Program-made: the position numbers and the translations under genes
Shown: positions 15,955 to 25,222 of the stretch, one piece after another
Numbering within the stretch: position 1 is the first letter of the stretch
How the letters are laid out: every line of letters starts with the position of its first letter
DNA from: an uncultured Bacteroidales bacterium
GTDB taxonomy: Bacteria > Bacteroidota > Bacteroidia > Bacteroidales > Bacteroidaceae
DNA: 63,624 bases
Reading direction: 5' to 3'
Assembly (NCBI GenBank): GCA_902774335.1
Contig: CACYHW010000014.1
Location: 1 to 63,624, forward strand
The notes under the pieces: model-generated
Told to the model about the DNA's origin: nothing
The model's database searches: none
Seen by the model: the letters and a program-made list of their open reading frames with translations, nothing else

Positions 15955-16617
15955 TCACTTGCGTACAGGACGGAGATTATATCCCATGTAGCCGTATCCT
16001 CCTGTTCCGCCTAATCCTGCGGCATTTGCTATAGCTACAATACCTGCACCCTCATATCCGGGATCCTGCGATGCGGTCCAGATTGTGCCCTGGAATCCTT
16101 CCTTGCTCAGAGTGGTACCCGATATCTGACCACCGGCAGGAATGAATATGGAGTTACCGTTAGGGCCTATGAGTTTCAATCCTTTTACCCCATTGCTGGT
16201 TGTCCATTCATAGGTGGTGTTGTTCATCAGTTCCCTGACCTCACCGTAGGTGGGTGTTCTCCATTCACCACCGATATTCTTGGCAACGGGATCAAAATTT
16301 ACATTACCGGAGTAGTTTGCGGGTATGTTCTTTACATCCACATCCCTACGGTAGTTCTCACTGTCAAATGATGACAACGGTTCAAGTGATCCCCAGGCAT
16401 AATATCCGCCATATTCCTCAGGGGTGTTGGCTCCAAGGTTCTGGTCCGACCATTTGAGGCCGCTCGGAAGGCCCAGATCCACGGCATGTGAATCATACTC
16501 CACCTTCTTACCTTCATCCTTTATCTGTTCGCTGTCATCCTTGCTGCATGATGCAAGTGTCAAACCGGCAAGTGCAAGACCTATAAATAAATAATTCCTG
16601 TTCATAATCTTTTCCAT
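15955..16617 (-). CDS. surface lipoprotein with FISUMP/DUF1566-like domain
   Basis: The 220-residue protein has a lipoprotein signal ending LTLASC, an acidic linker, then HAVDLGLPSGLKWSDQNLGA and YYAWG, GGEWRTPTYGEVRELMN and GYNLRPVRK. This is the common Bacteroidales surface domain of the FISUMP/DUF1566 type (a C-type-lectin-like fold is usual). It lies just after SusD, where SusE/F-like accessory lipoproteins are found, so it may help bind the ligand at the surface. ATG at 16605 is an alternative start. Confidence 0.78.
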   Translation of the reverse strand: MEKIMNRNYLFIGLALAGLTLASCSKDDSEQIKDEGKKVEYDSHAVDLGLPSGLKWSDQNLGANTPEEYGGYYAWGSLEPLSSFDSENYRRDVDVKNIPANYSGNVNFDPVAKNIGGEWRTPTYGEVRELMNNTTYEWTTSNGVKGLKLIGPNGNSIFIPAGGQISGTTLSKEGFQGTIWTASQDPGYEGAGIVAIANAAGLGGTGGYGYMGYNLRPVRK

Positions 16618-16681
16618 GTTTTTAATTAAGGGACAGTTCCTTCTGTTTGTCCAGGCAGCAGGAACCGTCCCTACTTTCCAT

Positions 16682-18358
16682 TCAATAACCGGGGTTCTGG
16701 GCTATACCAAGGTCCTCACCGCTTAAGCCGGTGGGAATGGGCTGACGGTAGTGCTTGCCGCGAACGTTGTTGTACTTGGCAACCAGATGGTTGTGAACCT
16801 TTGTAAAGTATGCCTCCTGATCAGGTGTGTACTCGGCCAGATCCTTCCAGTTATCAGTAAAGTGCTTGTATGTTGAAACCTCCTTTACTGATGAGATAAG
16901 GTCTTTCCAACGGTATGAGTTAAGAACAGAGAACTGCTCATAGGTGAACTCATAATCCCACTCACGCTTGATCTGTGCAAAAGTAGGAGCATCTACAGTC
17001 TCGATGCCGGCACGTGTACGCAACTGGTTGAACGGCACTGCAGCCTCAGTGTTGCGACCCAGCTGAACCAGGGCCTCTGCCTTGATGAGGAGTACCTCGG
17101 CGTAACGGATCTCAATGCGGTCAACAGAGTTCTGGGTAATCTCAAGGTTCTCAGCATCCTCATAGCTCTGATCTACGCCCTTACCGTTGATAGGAGTATA
17201 TACAGGTGAGTAATATACGTGCTTATTACCGGTCTCTGGATTGGTGAGTTCTACAAAATAGGTCTTGGCAAGACGCTTGTCATCGGGGTACTCAGCCTTC
17301 CAGTCGTCATATACGTCATCATCGGCAGCCTCAGTATGGTTCTGGCTGTAGCCCTCACCATGCTCACCGTTCTGATACGGGAAGGTCCATGAGCAGTGTG
17401 TCTGGTGGTTACCCTGGGCATCCTTCTTGTCACCGTCATGGGCGATGGTGAACAGATGTTCGTTCTGACCCAGTTTATTGCTCTCATAATCACGGCCATA
17501 CAGTTTGCTGAAATCACTTGCCAGAGCCAGCTTGCCGCTGTTGATTACGCGGTCTGCATAATAGATTGCCTTCTCCAGACGGCCTGCGTTGAAAGTAAAC
17601 TCAGGATCGGTCTGGGTATTGGCGATTTCTGCCACCTGTGCGGCTGTAAGAGGATTGTCACCCCATACAAGATAGGTGCGTGCCAGAAGTGCCTGGGCGG
17701 CCTGCTTGGAAGGTACGCGCGGATCACCGTTGTAATCGTTCAGGAGTGACTCTGCTGCGGTAAAGTCCTCTACTATCTGAGCGAACACTACATCCAGTTC
17801 CTGACGTTCGGTGGTGCTGCCGCCTGCCTCAGTGAATACAGGCACCTCACCCCACAACTGAGCCAGTTTAAGGTAAGCCAGCGCACGCAGGAACTTGGCC
17901 TTTCCTACAGCAGCATTGTAACCTGCCTTTGATACCTTACCGGCCTCAAATGAGTTGGTGACGGTGGTGATAGCCTCATTAGCCTGAGCTATACCCAGAA
18001 AGAGGTGGTTGAATATCTTAACCTGATACCATGTGGTAGGCTCCTGCTCAAAGCGGCTGTTTACAGGACCTGCCTCACTCTCCTCACCCTCAAATGAGAT
18101 TAGTTTGTTTGAGTTAAGCTCGATAATGAATGAGAATGATGATGAAAGCGGCTGCCAGTGGCTGTAAACGCCGTTCACGAGTGAGAGTGCGCTGGCGTCG
18201 TCATCTACAACATTCTCGTTTGTTACCTGATTGTTTATACCGTCTTCGTCTTCTGAGCATGATATCAGACCGAATGAAAGTATTGCTGACAAAGCAGCAC
18301 TAAAGATCAAATTCACTCTTCCATGGTTGGAATAATTAGCAATGTTTCTCTTTTCCAT
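16682..18358 (-). CDS. SusD/RagB family nutrient-binding lipoprotein
   Basis: The 558-residue protein has a lipoprotein signal ending FGLISC, the TPR-like helical core and the SusD signatures RAYAYLKLAQLWGEVPVF-type (LRALAYLKLAQLWGEVP), ALLARTYLVWGD, and RIEIRYAEVLLIKAEALVQLGR, ending HYRQPIPTGLSGEDLGIAQNPGY. SusD proteins sit on the cell surface as the lid of a SusC channel. The gene is 30 bases downstream of the SusC gene. No glycoside hydrolase, sulfatase or anti-sigma pair is adjacent, which argues against an ordinary polysaccharide locus. Confidence 0.95.
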   Translation of the reverse strand: MEKRNIANYSNHGRVNLIFSAALSAILSFGLISCSEDEDGINNQVTNENVVDDDASALSLVNGVYSHWQPLSSSFSFIIELNSNKLISFEGEESEAGPVNSRFEQEPTTWYQVKIFNHLFLGIAQANEAITTVTNSFEAGKVSKAGYNAAVGKAKFLRALAYLKLAQLWGEVPVFTEAGGSTTERQELDVVFAQIVEDFTAAESLLNDYNGDPRVPSKQAAQALLARTYLVWGDNPLTAAQVAEIANTQTDPEFTFNAGRLEKAIYYADRVINSGKLALASDFSKLYGRDYESNKLGQNEHLFTIAHDGDKKDAQGNHQTHCSWTFPYQNGEHGEGYSQNHTEAADDDVYDDWKAEYPDDKRLAKTYFVELTNPETGNKHVYYSPVYTPINGKGVDQSYEDAENLEITQNSVDRIEIRYAEVLLIKAEALVQLGRNTEAAVPFNQLRTRAGIETVDAPTFAQIKREWDYEFTYEQFSVLNSYRWKDLISSVKEVSTYKHFTDNWKDLAEYTPDQEAYFTKVHNHLVAKYNNVRGKHYRQPIPTGLSGEDLGIAQNPGY

Positions 18359-18388
18359 AGTTTGATGTTATTTAATGGTTTGACATAA

Positions 18389-21300
18389 TCAGAATGAGAT
18401 GTTTGTTCCAAACAGAATAGTACGGGCCGATGGGTACGCGCCGGTATCCGTGCCGCTGCTCACCTCAGGATCGTAACCTCTGTACTTGGTGAATGTGAGC
18501 AGGTTCTGTCCGGTCACATAGACACGTGCGTTCACAGGAAAATCCCTTGAGAAAGGTATTCTGTAGCCGATGGTCACGTTGCGCAGCTTGAGATATGACG
18601 CATCCTCAACATAACGGCTGTCAATATATGAGAACGGACGCGGGTTCGATGCCAGAGGCAGCGTATTGCCTCCGCGCTCCGGAGTCCATGAGTCACGTAC
18701 GGTTGAGAGCACGTTATAGGAATCACCGGTGAGTTCCAGACGGCGACCCAGCGCGTTGTACACACGATTTCCGTAGTTGCCTGAGAATGAAGCCGACAGA
18801 TCAAACCTGCGCCATGTGTACTGTGTCGAGAATCCGAATATGAACTTGGGCTGAGTGCTACCCAGTATCTGACGGTCATTTCCGTCAATGCGACCGTTGT
18901 TATCGGTATCGACATACTTCACGTCACCGGGCTTGGGAGTAAGACCGTTCACGGTGGGCAGTTTGGTTACATCCTCACCGGCCTGTACTATACCGTCAAA
19001 CACCAGTCCGTAGAATGAGCCCAGAGCCTCACCGCGACGCAGTATCTGCTGGTTGTCACTACCCTGGATCACGTTGTCAGTAGCGCCCATATCGCTTATC
19101 ACGTTCTTGTTATAGGCTATGTTGGCCGATACGCTCCAAGACTTGCGCTTACGGTTTATCAGGTTGACGTCTACCGAGAACTCAGCACCCTTGTTTATCA
19201 CGTTGCCTACGTTCTGCAGCTGTGTAGTAACAGCGGCTGAGAAACCCAACGGAACCACAAGCAGCAGATCACTGGTCTTCTTATAGTACACATCGGTCAC
19301 TATATTGACCTTGTTATGCCACAAACCCAAGTCAACTCCTACATTATAACTTGCCGTGGTCTCCCACTTGAGGTTGTCGTTGGCTGTGTTCTTCTTGGCG
19401 TAACTGCTGCTGCCGCCGTATGAGCCGGTGGAGTATGAGGTGGTGTATGCGTAGTCGCTGATCTCCTGGTTACCTACCAGACCGGCCGATGCACGCACCT
19501 TGAGATAATCTATATCCGATACCTGGATCAGGAAAGGCTCCTTCTCCACGTTCCATGAAAGACCCAGTGAGGGGAAATAGCCCCAGCGGTGATGCTTGGC
19601 AAATCGACTGCTGTTATCGGCACGGAAGGTGGCGGTGGCATTGTATCGGTCCAGAAAAGAGTAGTTCAGACGTGCCAGCACTGAGTTGAGCGAGGCATCG
19701 CTTATACTTGTCTTGGGAGTGTAGACATTTGATCCGTCACCCAGGTTGTACTGTTTGAGCGACTCGTTGGTAAAGTGGTCTGTACGGATTGAAGATGAGA
19801 CCGATGTCTGGGTCTGGCGTGTGAATCCCACCAGGGCATCCAGGCTGTTCCTGTCATCCAGGTCGACGGCATAGCTGGCGGTATACTCCTGCTGCCATAC
19901 ATCGGTCTGACGGTTACCCACACCACCGATACCCTGGGTTGCCAGACCGAGTGAGGTATATGCTCCGGAGAAGTACTCCTGAGTAAGTTTCTCGCTGTTG
20001 AGTCCGACAGAGGCCTTTAATGTAAGACCACCCAGGCGGTAGCTGGCCCAAATATTACTCAAAAGATAGTTGTTTATGTTGTCGGCCACGCACTCATTAA
20101 GGTCATAGACCGGGTTGGCTGAGTGGTCACCGATAGCAAAGTATGCATACTCGTAGGGGTTCTTGAAGAAGTATGAACCATCCTCGTTATAGACCGGGAT
20201 CACAGGCGGAAGCAACAGGGCGTATACGAAACTGTTGGTTATGCCAGCCGAGTAAGGTGAAGAGTTGAACACCTGACCCTCGGTGGTGGTAAGGCCACTC
20301 TGCTTGGAGCGTCCGTATGTCACGTTAAGACCAAAGTTGAGTCCCTTCTTAAGCTCCCACTCCGTGTTTACATGGAAATTGTAACGCTCAAATCCGGAGT
20401 TCAGTATTATACCGTCCTGATCAGTGTAGTTGGCTGAGAAGGCGTAGCGGTTCTTCTGTGTGCCGCCGTTTATGCTCAGCTCATGGGTCTGCTGGATGGC
20501 GTCACGCGTCACTGCATCCTGCCAGTCAGTACCCTGTCCCAGAGTTGCTATCTGAGCATCGGTATAACCGCCCTTGTTGCCAAAGTAGTCCTTCTGCAGC
20601 TGTGCCCACTCGCCGGCATCGAGCAGATCCAGTTTTCTGGCAATACGGCTCACGCCCAGGCTGTAGCCATAACTGATGTTACTGTTCTCCTGGCCCAGAC
20701 TGCCCTTCTTGGTGGTGATCAGTATCACACCGTTGGCTCCGCGTGAGCCGTAGATGGCAGTGGCCGATACGTCCTTGAGCACCTCTATGCTCTCAATATC
20801 ACTGGGATTGATTGTGGCAAGCGGGTTGAGTGAGCCCTCTATGGCTCCCAGACCCGTGCTGTTGTTTACTGCGTCCTTGTAGTAGATGAATCCGTCAACA
20901 ACATACAAAGGCTCGTTCGATGCGTTCACCGAGTTACCGCCACGTATACGCAACTGGCTCTCGGCACCGGGCTGACCGCTGCTTGCGGTAACGTTAAGAC
21001 CCGATATAAGACCGCTCAGGGCTCCGTCAATCGTCGACTGACGTGTGTTTTCCAGGACATCGGCCTTGATGGTTGTCACGCTGCCTGTAAGTTGAGTACG
21101 CTTTTGTGTGCCGTAACCGATTATCACCACCTCCGATATAGTGTTCACGTTCTCGGCAAGTTCAATCACTATAGGCTCGGAATCATCGTACACGTCAATC
21201 TCCTGAGTGCGGTAACCTATGAACTCAACCTCAAGTGTGAGCGGAAGACTCTCGCTTGTCTCAAGACGGAAGTTACCCTCTATGTCTGTCACGGTACCGG

Positions 21301-21448
21301 AACCCTTGCCGGAGTTGACTACCACCTGTGCGCCTATCAGAGGCTCGGCGGTGGCGGCATCGGTCACTGTTCCTGTCAGAACGGCCTGCGACCAGGCTGT
21401 CACAGCAGTCGCAATCAAAGTCAAATGTGTCAGTATTATCTTTTTCAT
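18389..21448 (-). CDS. SusC/RagA family TonB-linked outer membrane protein
   Basis: The 1019-residue protein has a signal peptide (to about residue 20), a carboxypeptidase-D-like domain ([22 protein letters not shown], about 22-110), a plug with [22 protein letters not shown] and [50 protein letters not shown]-type signature, and a barrel ending [10 protein letters not shown]. It imports a ligand across the outer membrane using TonB energy together with the SusD lid. It follows the periplasmic binding protein gene by 81 bases in the same direction. Confidence 0.96.
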   Translation of the reverse strand: [1019 protein letters not shown]

Positions 21449-21529
21449 AAGTACAGTATACCCCTATGGAACAGGATTTCTGCCCCTGACCCGTTAATGT
21501 GTGTAATTCAAATATTATGTGCTAAATAG

Positions 21530-22414
21530 TTATTTCTGAGCCAGTTCTCTGTTTACGATGCGCTGCTGCTGTGCTATCAGTTCGTTCTGCGGAAGGTTCA
21601 GGAGTCCATAGCGGTGAAGCTGGGTTGTGCCCTGTGTAAGAACCCAACTTACAAAGTCGTTGATCACGCGGTCTGTATGGTCATAGGAGAATCCGATGGA
21701 ACCGACGGGAATCTCATCATACTCCTGCTCCTCAAGCAGACTGATGATATTGTCCAGGTTGGCTGCGTCCAGCACCTGACGTCCGTGCTTGTCCAGATCC
21801 AGAGGCAAGAGCACCAGCGATGAACCCGGCTTGCGGCTCTCCAGATCAAAGATGTTGGAAATGTAATTCACGGTAATGCCCAGCGGATCGCGGCTGATGG
21901 CGGCGGTAAGGTATGAGTCGTCGCCCGAAATTTTCTTGCCCTTGTAGTCGTTCACCTCCTCATGAAGGTATGATGCGTATACGCGTGAGGCCGACAACTG
22001 ACTGTTACCTGTGTAGACATGCACCTTCTGCTCAGCCTTGCTCTGCTCATCATCCTCTTCGTCACTGACAAAGAAGAGTGAGCGCAGTTTCTTGGCGTTG
22101 AGGCGGCGTGAAGCGGTCAGTTTTGCGGCCTCGGAACCCTTGACTGCAACCGGCAGTACGGCATAGCGTGCAAAGTTCACGGCCTGTTCATCGGTGGTAA
22201 GAGAAAGTACGTTCACGGCATCCTGTGTTTTTGCTGATATAAACCGGAATTCCACCTGTGAGTTGTTTTTACGGTACTCGTTTGCCAGATTCTCAACAAG
22301 AGGGCGTGCAAAATCGGGAACGCGCAGTGAAATGGTCTCCACGTTCTGTGCACTGGCTGCATTGGCAATCTGCAGGCCAAGAATCAAAGCGATTAATTCA
22401 AGTGTCTTTTTCAT
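21530..22414 (-). CDS. periplasmic substrate-binding-like protein (PBP type II fold)
   Basis: From ATG 22414 the protein has 294 residues with a Sec signal peptide (LGLQIANAASAQ). It has the pattern of a PstS/sulfate-binding-like PBP: RVPDFARPLVENLANEYRKNN at the start, LPVAVKGSEAAKLTASRRLNAKKLRSLFF, VHVYTGNSQLSASRVYASYLHEE, and INDFVSWVLTQGTTQLHRYGLLNLP at the end. No ABC permease or ATPase is nearby, so it may hand the ligand to the TonB/Sus system or act as a sensor. A TTG further upstream (22468) is rejected because it overlaps the promoter. The upstream promoter region matches that of the gene at 26398. Confidence 0.75.
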   Translation of the reverse strand: MKKTLELIALILGLQIANAASAQNVETISLRVPDFARPLVENLANEYRKNNSQVEFRFISAKTQDAVNVLSLTTDEQAVNFARYAVLPVAVKGSEAAKLTASRRLNAKKLRSLFFVSDEEDDEQSKAEQKVHVYTGNSQLSASRVYASYLHEEVNDYKGKKISGDDSYLTAAISRDPLGITVNYISNIFDLESRKPGSSLVLLPLDLDKHGRQVLDAANLDNIISLLEEQEYDEIPVGSIGFSYDHTDRVINDFVSWVLTQGTTQLHRYGLLNLPQNELIAQQQRIVNRELAQK

Positions 22415-22453
22415 ATTATATTCGGGCTGTTTGGTTTTCTTTTCATTTGCACT

Positions 22454-22485
22454 GCAAAGGTCGCTCAAATAGTATCACATTCCAA
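22454..22485 (-). promoter_or_regulatory. promoter/operator shared with the PLP-enzyme gene at 26398
   Basis: On the minus strand TTGGAATGTG is followed by CTATT and GCGACCTTTGC. Over 32 bases 27 are identical to 26421-26452. The CCTTTGC part fits the -7 box. The upstream part (GGAATGTG) is more conserved than a promoter needs, which suggests a regulator site. Confidence 0.6.
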
Positions 22486-22597
22486 CAAAACTCAAAAGTT
22501 TGGAAGAGATTGCATAATATTCAACATTTAAGTAGAATAGAAATGATTCAAAACCTGTTTTTGAACCGATTTAGTAGAATAATGTTCTTCGGGTAAT

Positions 22598-22632
22598 AAA
22601 AAAGCCCCCGGAAGAGGGCTCCCGGGGGCATT
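22598..22632 (-). terminator. strong intrinsic terminator after the MalY-type gene
   Basis: On the minus strand GCCCCCGG and CCGGGGGC arms (22604-22629) with a short AGCCCTCTT loop are followed by TTTTTTATT. It ends the transcript of the exporter and C-S lyase genes. Confidence 0.85.
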
Positions 22633-22646
22633 CAGTAAGGCTTATA

Positions 22647-23819
22647 TTATGATTCCAACGCCTGCCGCAATTGGTCCATCGCCTTTTTGAGTACCTCCCT
22701 GGGAGCACCCACATTGAGTCGCATGTATCCCTCGCCTCCCTTGCCGAACATCTCACCGTCATTAAGGGCCAGACGGGCCTTGTTCACAAAGAGGTCAATG
22801 AGCCCCTTGTGATCCAGATTCAGCCCGCGACAGTCAAGCCATACCAGGAACGTAGCCTGAGGACGCAGCGCCTTTATGCCGGGTATATACTTACTAAGGT
22901 AATCCTCCACAAAGCGGATGTTATCCTCTATGTAACTGATCAGTTCACGGCGCCAGGCCTCACCCTTTTTGAATGCGGCGATGATGGCTATGGTCGAGAA
23001 TATGGGCGGCTCGCTGAACTCATTTGCGTCAAGCCACTTGAACAGACGGCGGCGCAGGGTGTCATTGGGGACAATAGCGTATGAGTTCACAATACCGGCG
23101 GTATTGAATGTCTTGGAGGGTGCACCAAAGGTGATGCTTATCTGAGCAGCCTTGTCGCTGACGGTAGCAAACGGAATATGCTTGTTACCAAACAGAGCCA
23201 GGTCGCAGTGAATCTCGTCGCTTATGACAATGATATTGCGCTCGTAGCAGAAGTCGGCCAACCTGACAAGTGTCTCCCTGCTCCAGCATATTCCTGCAGG
23301 ATTGTGCGGGTTGCTCAGAATAAGCAGACGGCACTTTTCATCGGCCACAGCGGCCAGATTCTCAAAATCTATCTCGTAACTACCGCCCTCTACCCTTTTC
23401 AAAGGATTGAACACCACCTCGCGCTCGTTACCCTGCGGGGTAAGGCGGAAAGGGTAGTAGACAGGCGGCTGTATGATGACCTTTTCATCGGGCTTGACAA
23501 ATACGTTCACCACCGATCCCACGCCCTTCATTACGCCGGGAATATAGGTTATCCAATCCTCACATACCTTCCAGCCGTGATGCTCATAGACCCAGTTTGC
23601 GATGGTTGTCCAGAGTTCCTGAGGGGTTGTGGTGTAACCGAACAGCGAGTGTTCCAGACGCTTGCGCAGGGCATCGGTAATGAAACGTGGCGTTTCAAAG
23701 TCCAGGTCGGCCACCCAGAGGGGCAGCAGGTCGTCACGGCCATAACGCTCCTTGAGCACGCTGTACTTTAGCGCGTTCGTGCCGGAACGGTCAATTATTC
23801 TATCAAAATCGTATTTCAT
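22647..23819 (-). CDS. MalY/PatB-type cystathionine beta-lyase (PLP aminotransferase class I fold)
   Basis: From ATG 23819 the protein has 390 residues. It has the class I/II fold with GRDDLLPLWVADLDFETP (MalY/PatB N-terminus), SNPHNPAGICWSRE, IISDEIHCDL and the PLP lysine in FGAPSKTFNTAG, ending YMRLNVGAPREVLKKAMDQL. MalY/PatB enzymes cleave cystathionine or related S-conjugates to a thiol, pyruvate and ammonia. The gene lies 36 bases after the YeiH-type exporter, with a short AATTGAGAATT repeat between, and before a strong terminator. Confidence 0.92.
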   Translation of the reverse strand: MKYDFDRIIDRSGTNALKYSVLKERYGRDDLLPLWVADLDFETPRFITDALRKRLEHSLFGYTTTPQELWTTIANWVYEHHGWKVCEDWITYIPGVMKGVGSVVNVFVKPDEKVIIQPPVYYPFRLTPQGNEREVVFNPLKRVEGGSYEIDFENLAAVADEKCRLLILSNPHNPAGICWSRETLVRLADFCYERNIIVISDEIHCDLALFGNKHIPFATVSDKAAQISITFGAPSKTFNTAGIVNSYAIVPNDTLRRRLFKWLDANEFSEPPIFSTIAIIAAFKKGEAWRRELISYIEDNIRFVEDYLSKYIPGIKALRPQATFLVWLDCRGLNLDHKGLIDLFVNKARLALNDGEMFGKGGEGYMRLNVGAPREVLKKAMDQLRQALES

Positions 23820-23825
23820 GGCAGT

Positions 23826-23852
23826 TACCAATTGAGAATTGAGAATTGAGAA
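23826..23852. repeat. AATTGAGAATTGAG short tandem repeat, intergenic
   Basis: Three tandem copies of a 7-base unit (TTGAGAA) lie between the exporter stop and the C-S lyase start. The same unit occurs inside the TonB receptor gene near 13646-13681. Confidence 0.75.
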
Positions 23853-23854
23853 TT

Positions 23855-25150
23855 TTAGTTTTTAATTACTCCGAAAAGGATGCCGGCTACAAGCAGCGTG
23901 AACAGGATATTGAATCCCTGAGCTGTAAGGAATGCCTTGAGGGACTGGTTGTTCTCCTTGGCAAATATCTGCTTGAAGTTGGTCTCAAGGCCGATGCAGA
24001 CGAATGCGATTGAGAAGAATATGTTCTGGAAGTTCTTGGCCAGGCTCTTGTAGGCGATGCCGTCGGCGTTCTTGCCCGCAAAGAAGAGGCTGAACACGAT
24101 TGATGCCACAACCATACCTACCACGAACTTGGGGAAACGCTCCCAGATAACCTTACCGGATGTCTTTTCCACGCCCTTGGTGCCGCGCAGAGACCAGTAG
24201 AGCGAGATCAGGAATGCAGCAACACCAATAAGCACGTTCTGTGAAGCCTTGACAATGACAGCGGTGTTACCGGCCTCATCGCCCAGGATTCCGCCGGATG
24301 CAGCTACGGCAGCGGTGGTGTCGATGGTACCTCCAATCCAGGCGCCTGCCACCTGAGCCTGTGCCAGCTCATTGCCCGGGAACAGTATGGGCAGCAGCCA
24401 GTTGCAGAGCAGAGGCATGATATAGAGCATGGGGATGGCAACCACCATTACAAGAGAGATCACGTATGAGAGTTTCTTCTGGTCACCCTTGATAGTACCG
24501 CAGGTGGCGATGGCGGCCGATACGCCGCAGATACTTACGGAGCTGGCCAGCATGGTAGCCATCTCGTCGTCCACCTTGAAGACCTTGCGTGATATCCAGA
24601 ATCCGAAGTACCATACGCACAGCACAACTATCAGAGCCTGAGCCAGGCCGTATGCTCCGGACTTGAGTACCTCCTGATAGAGTACAGTAGCGCCCAGGCA
24701 GACAATACCTATCTTGATGTAGAACTCGCTCTGGATTGCGGGTTTGAGCCAATCGGGAACCTTGAAGAAGTTGCTTATTATCAGACCCAGGATCACGGCA
24801 AACAGCACTGCCTCAAGTCCGTATTTCTTGCAGAAAGGTATTGTAGCAAGAGCCAGCGAAACCACTGTGAGTAGGCATATTACCAGGAATGAAAGGAATA
24901 ATCCCCTGAAGGGTTTGCCGGTGAGCGCCTGCGCCAGATAAAGCAGAGCCAGCACAAACACGAATATGTAGACTGCACCCAGCCATCCCTGCAGGCTGCC
25001 CAGAGCGCTTGCACTCTGACTTGCCAGGATTCCGGGAATCTTGAAACTGTTCATTGTACTTGTAAACAGCACTGACAGGGCCAGTACGATAAATCCCAGA
25101 ACGACCACGATCCACTCGTCGTTCACCAAAGCTTTTCTTGAGTTACTCAT
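23855..25150 (-). CDS. YeiH/UPF0324 family putative sulfate exporter
   Basis: The 431-residue membrane protein has about eleven hydrophobic segments. GIVCLGATVLYQEVLKSG, SVSICGVSAAIATCGTIKGDQKKL and GAWIGGTIDTTAAVAASGGILGDEA are the signatures of the YeiH family (TIGR00698). Members are proposed to export sulfate or sulfite and are often under sulfur control. It is 36 bases upstream of the MalY-type enzyme and follows a -7 box (TATCTTTG on the minus strand near 25185). Export of an inorganic sulfur product would fit its place here. Confidence 0.92.
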   Translation of the reverse strand: MSNSRKALVNDEWIVVVLGFIVLALSVLFTSTMNSFKIPGILASQSASALGSLQGWLGAVYIFVFVLALLYLAQALTGKPFRGLFLSFLVICLLTVVSLALATIPFCKKYGLEAVLFAVILGLIISNFFKVPDWLKPAIQSEFYIKIGIVCLGATVLYQEVLKSGAYGLAQALIVVLCVWYFGFWISRKVFKVDDEMATMLASSVSICGVSAAIATCGTIKGDQKKLSYVISLVMVVAIPMLYIMPLLCNWLLPILFPGNELAQAQVAGAWIGGTIDTTAAVAASGGILGDEAGNTAVIVKASQNVLIGVAAFLISLYWSLRGTKGVEKTSGKVIWERFPKFVVGMVVASIVFSLFFAGKNADGIAYKSLAKNFQNIFFSIAFVCIGLETNFKQIFAKENNQSLKAFLTAQGFNILFTLLVAGILFGVIKN

Positions 25151-25222
25151 ATAGTTTTTAATTAGTTAGTGTTCTAAAAAACACAAAGATATAAACATTG
25201 GGTTACAATTAAAGTTATATCG

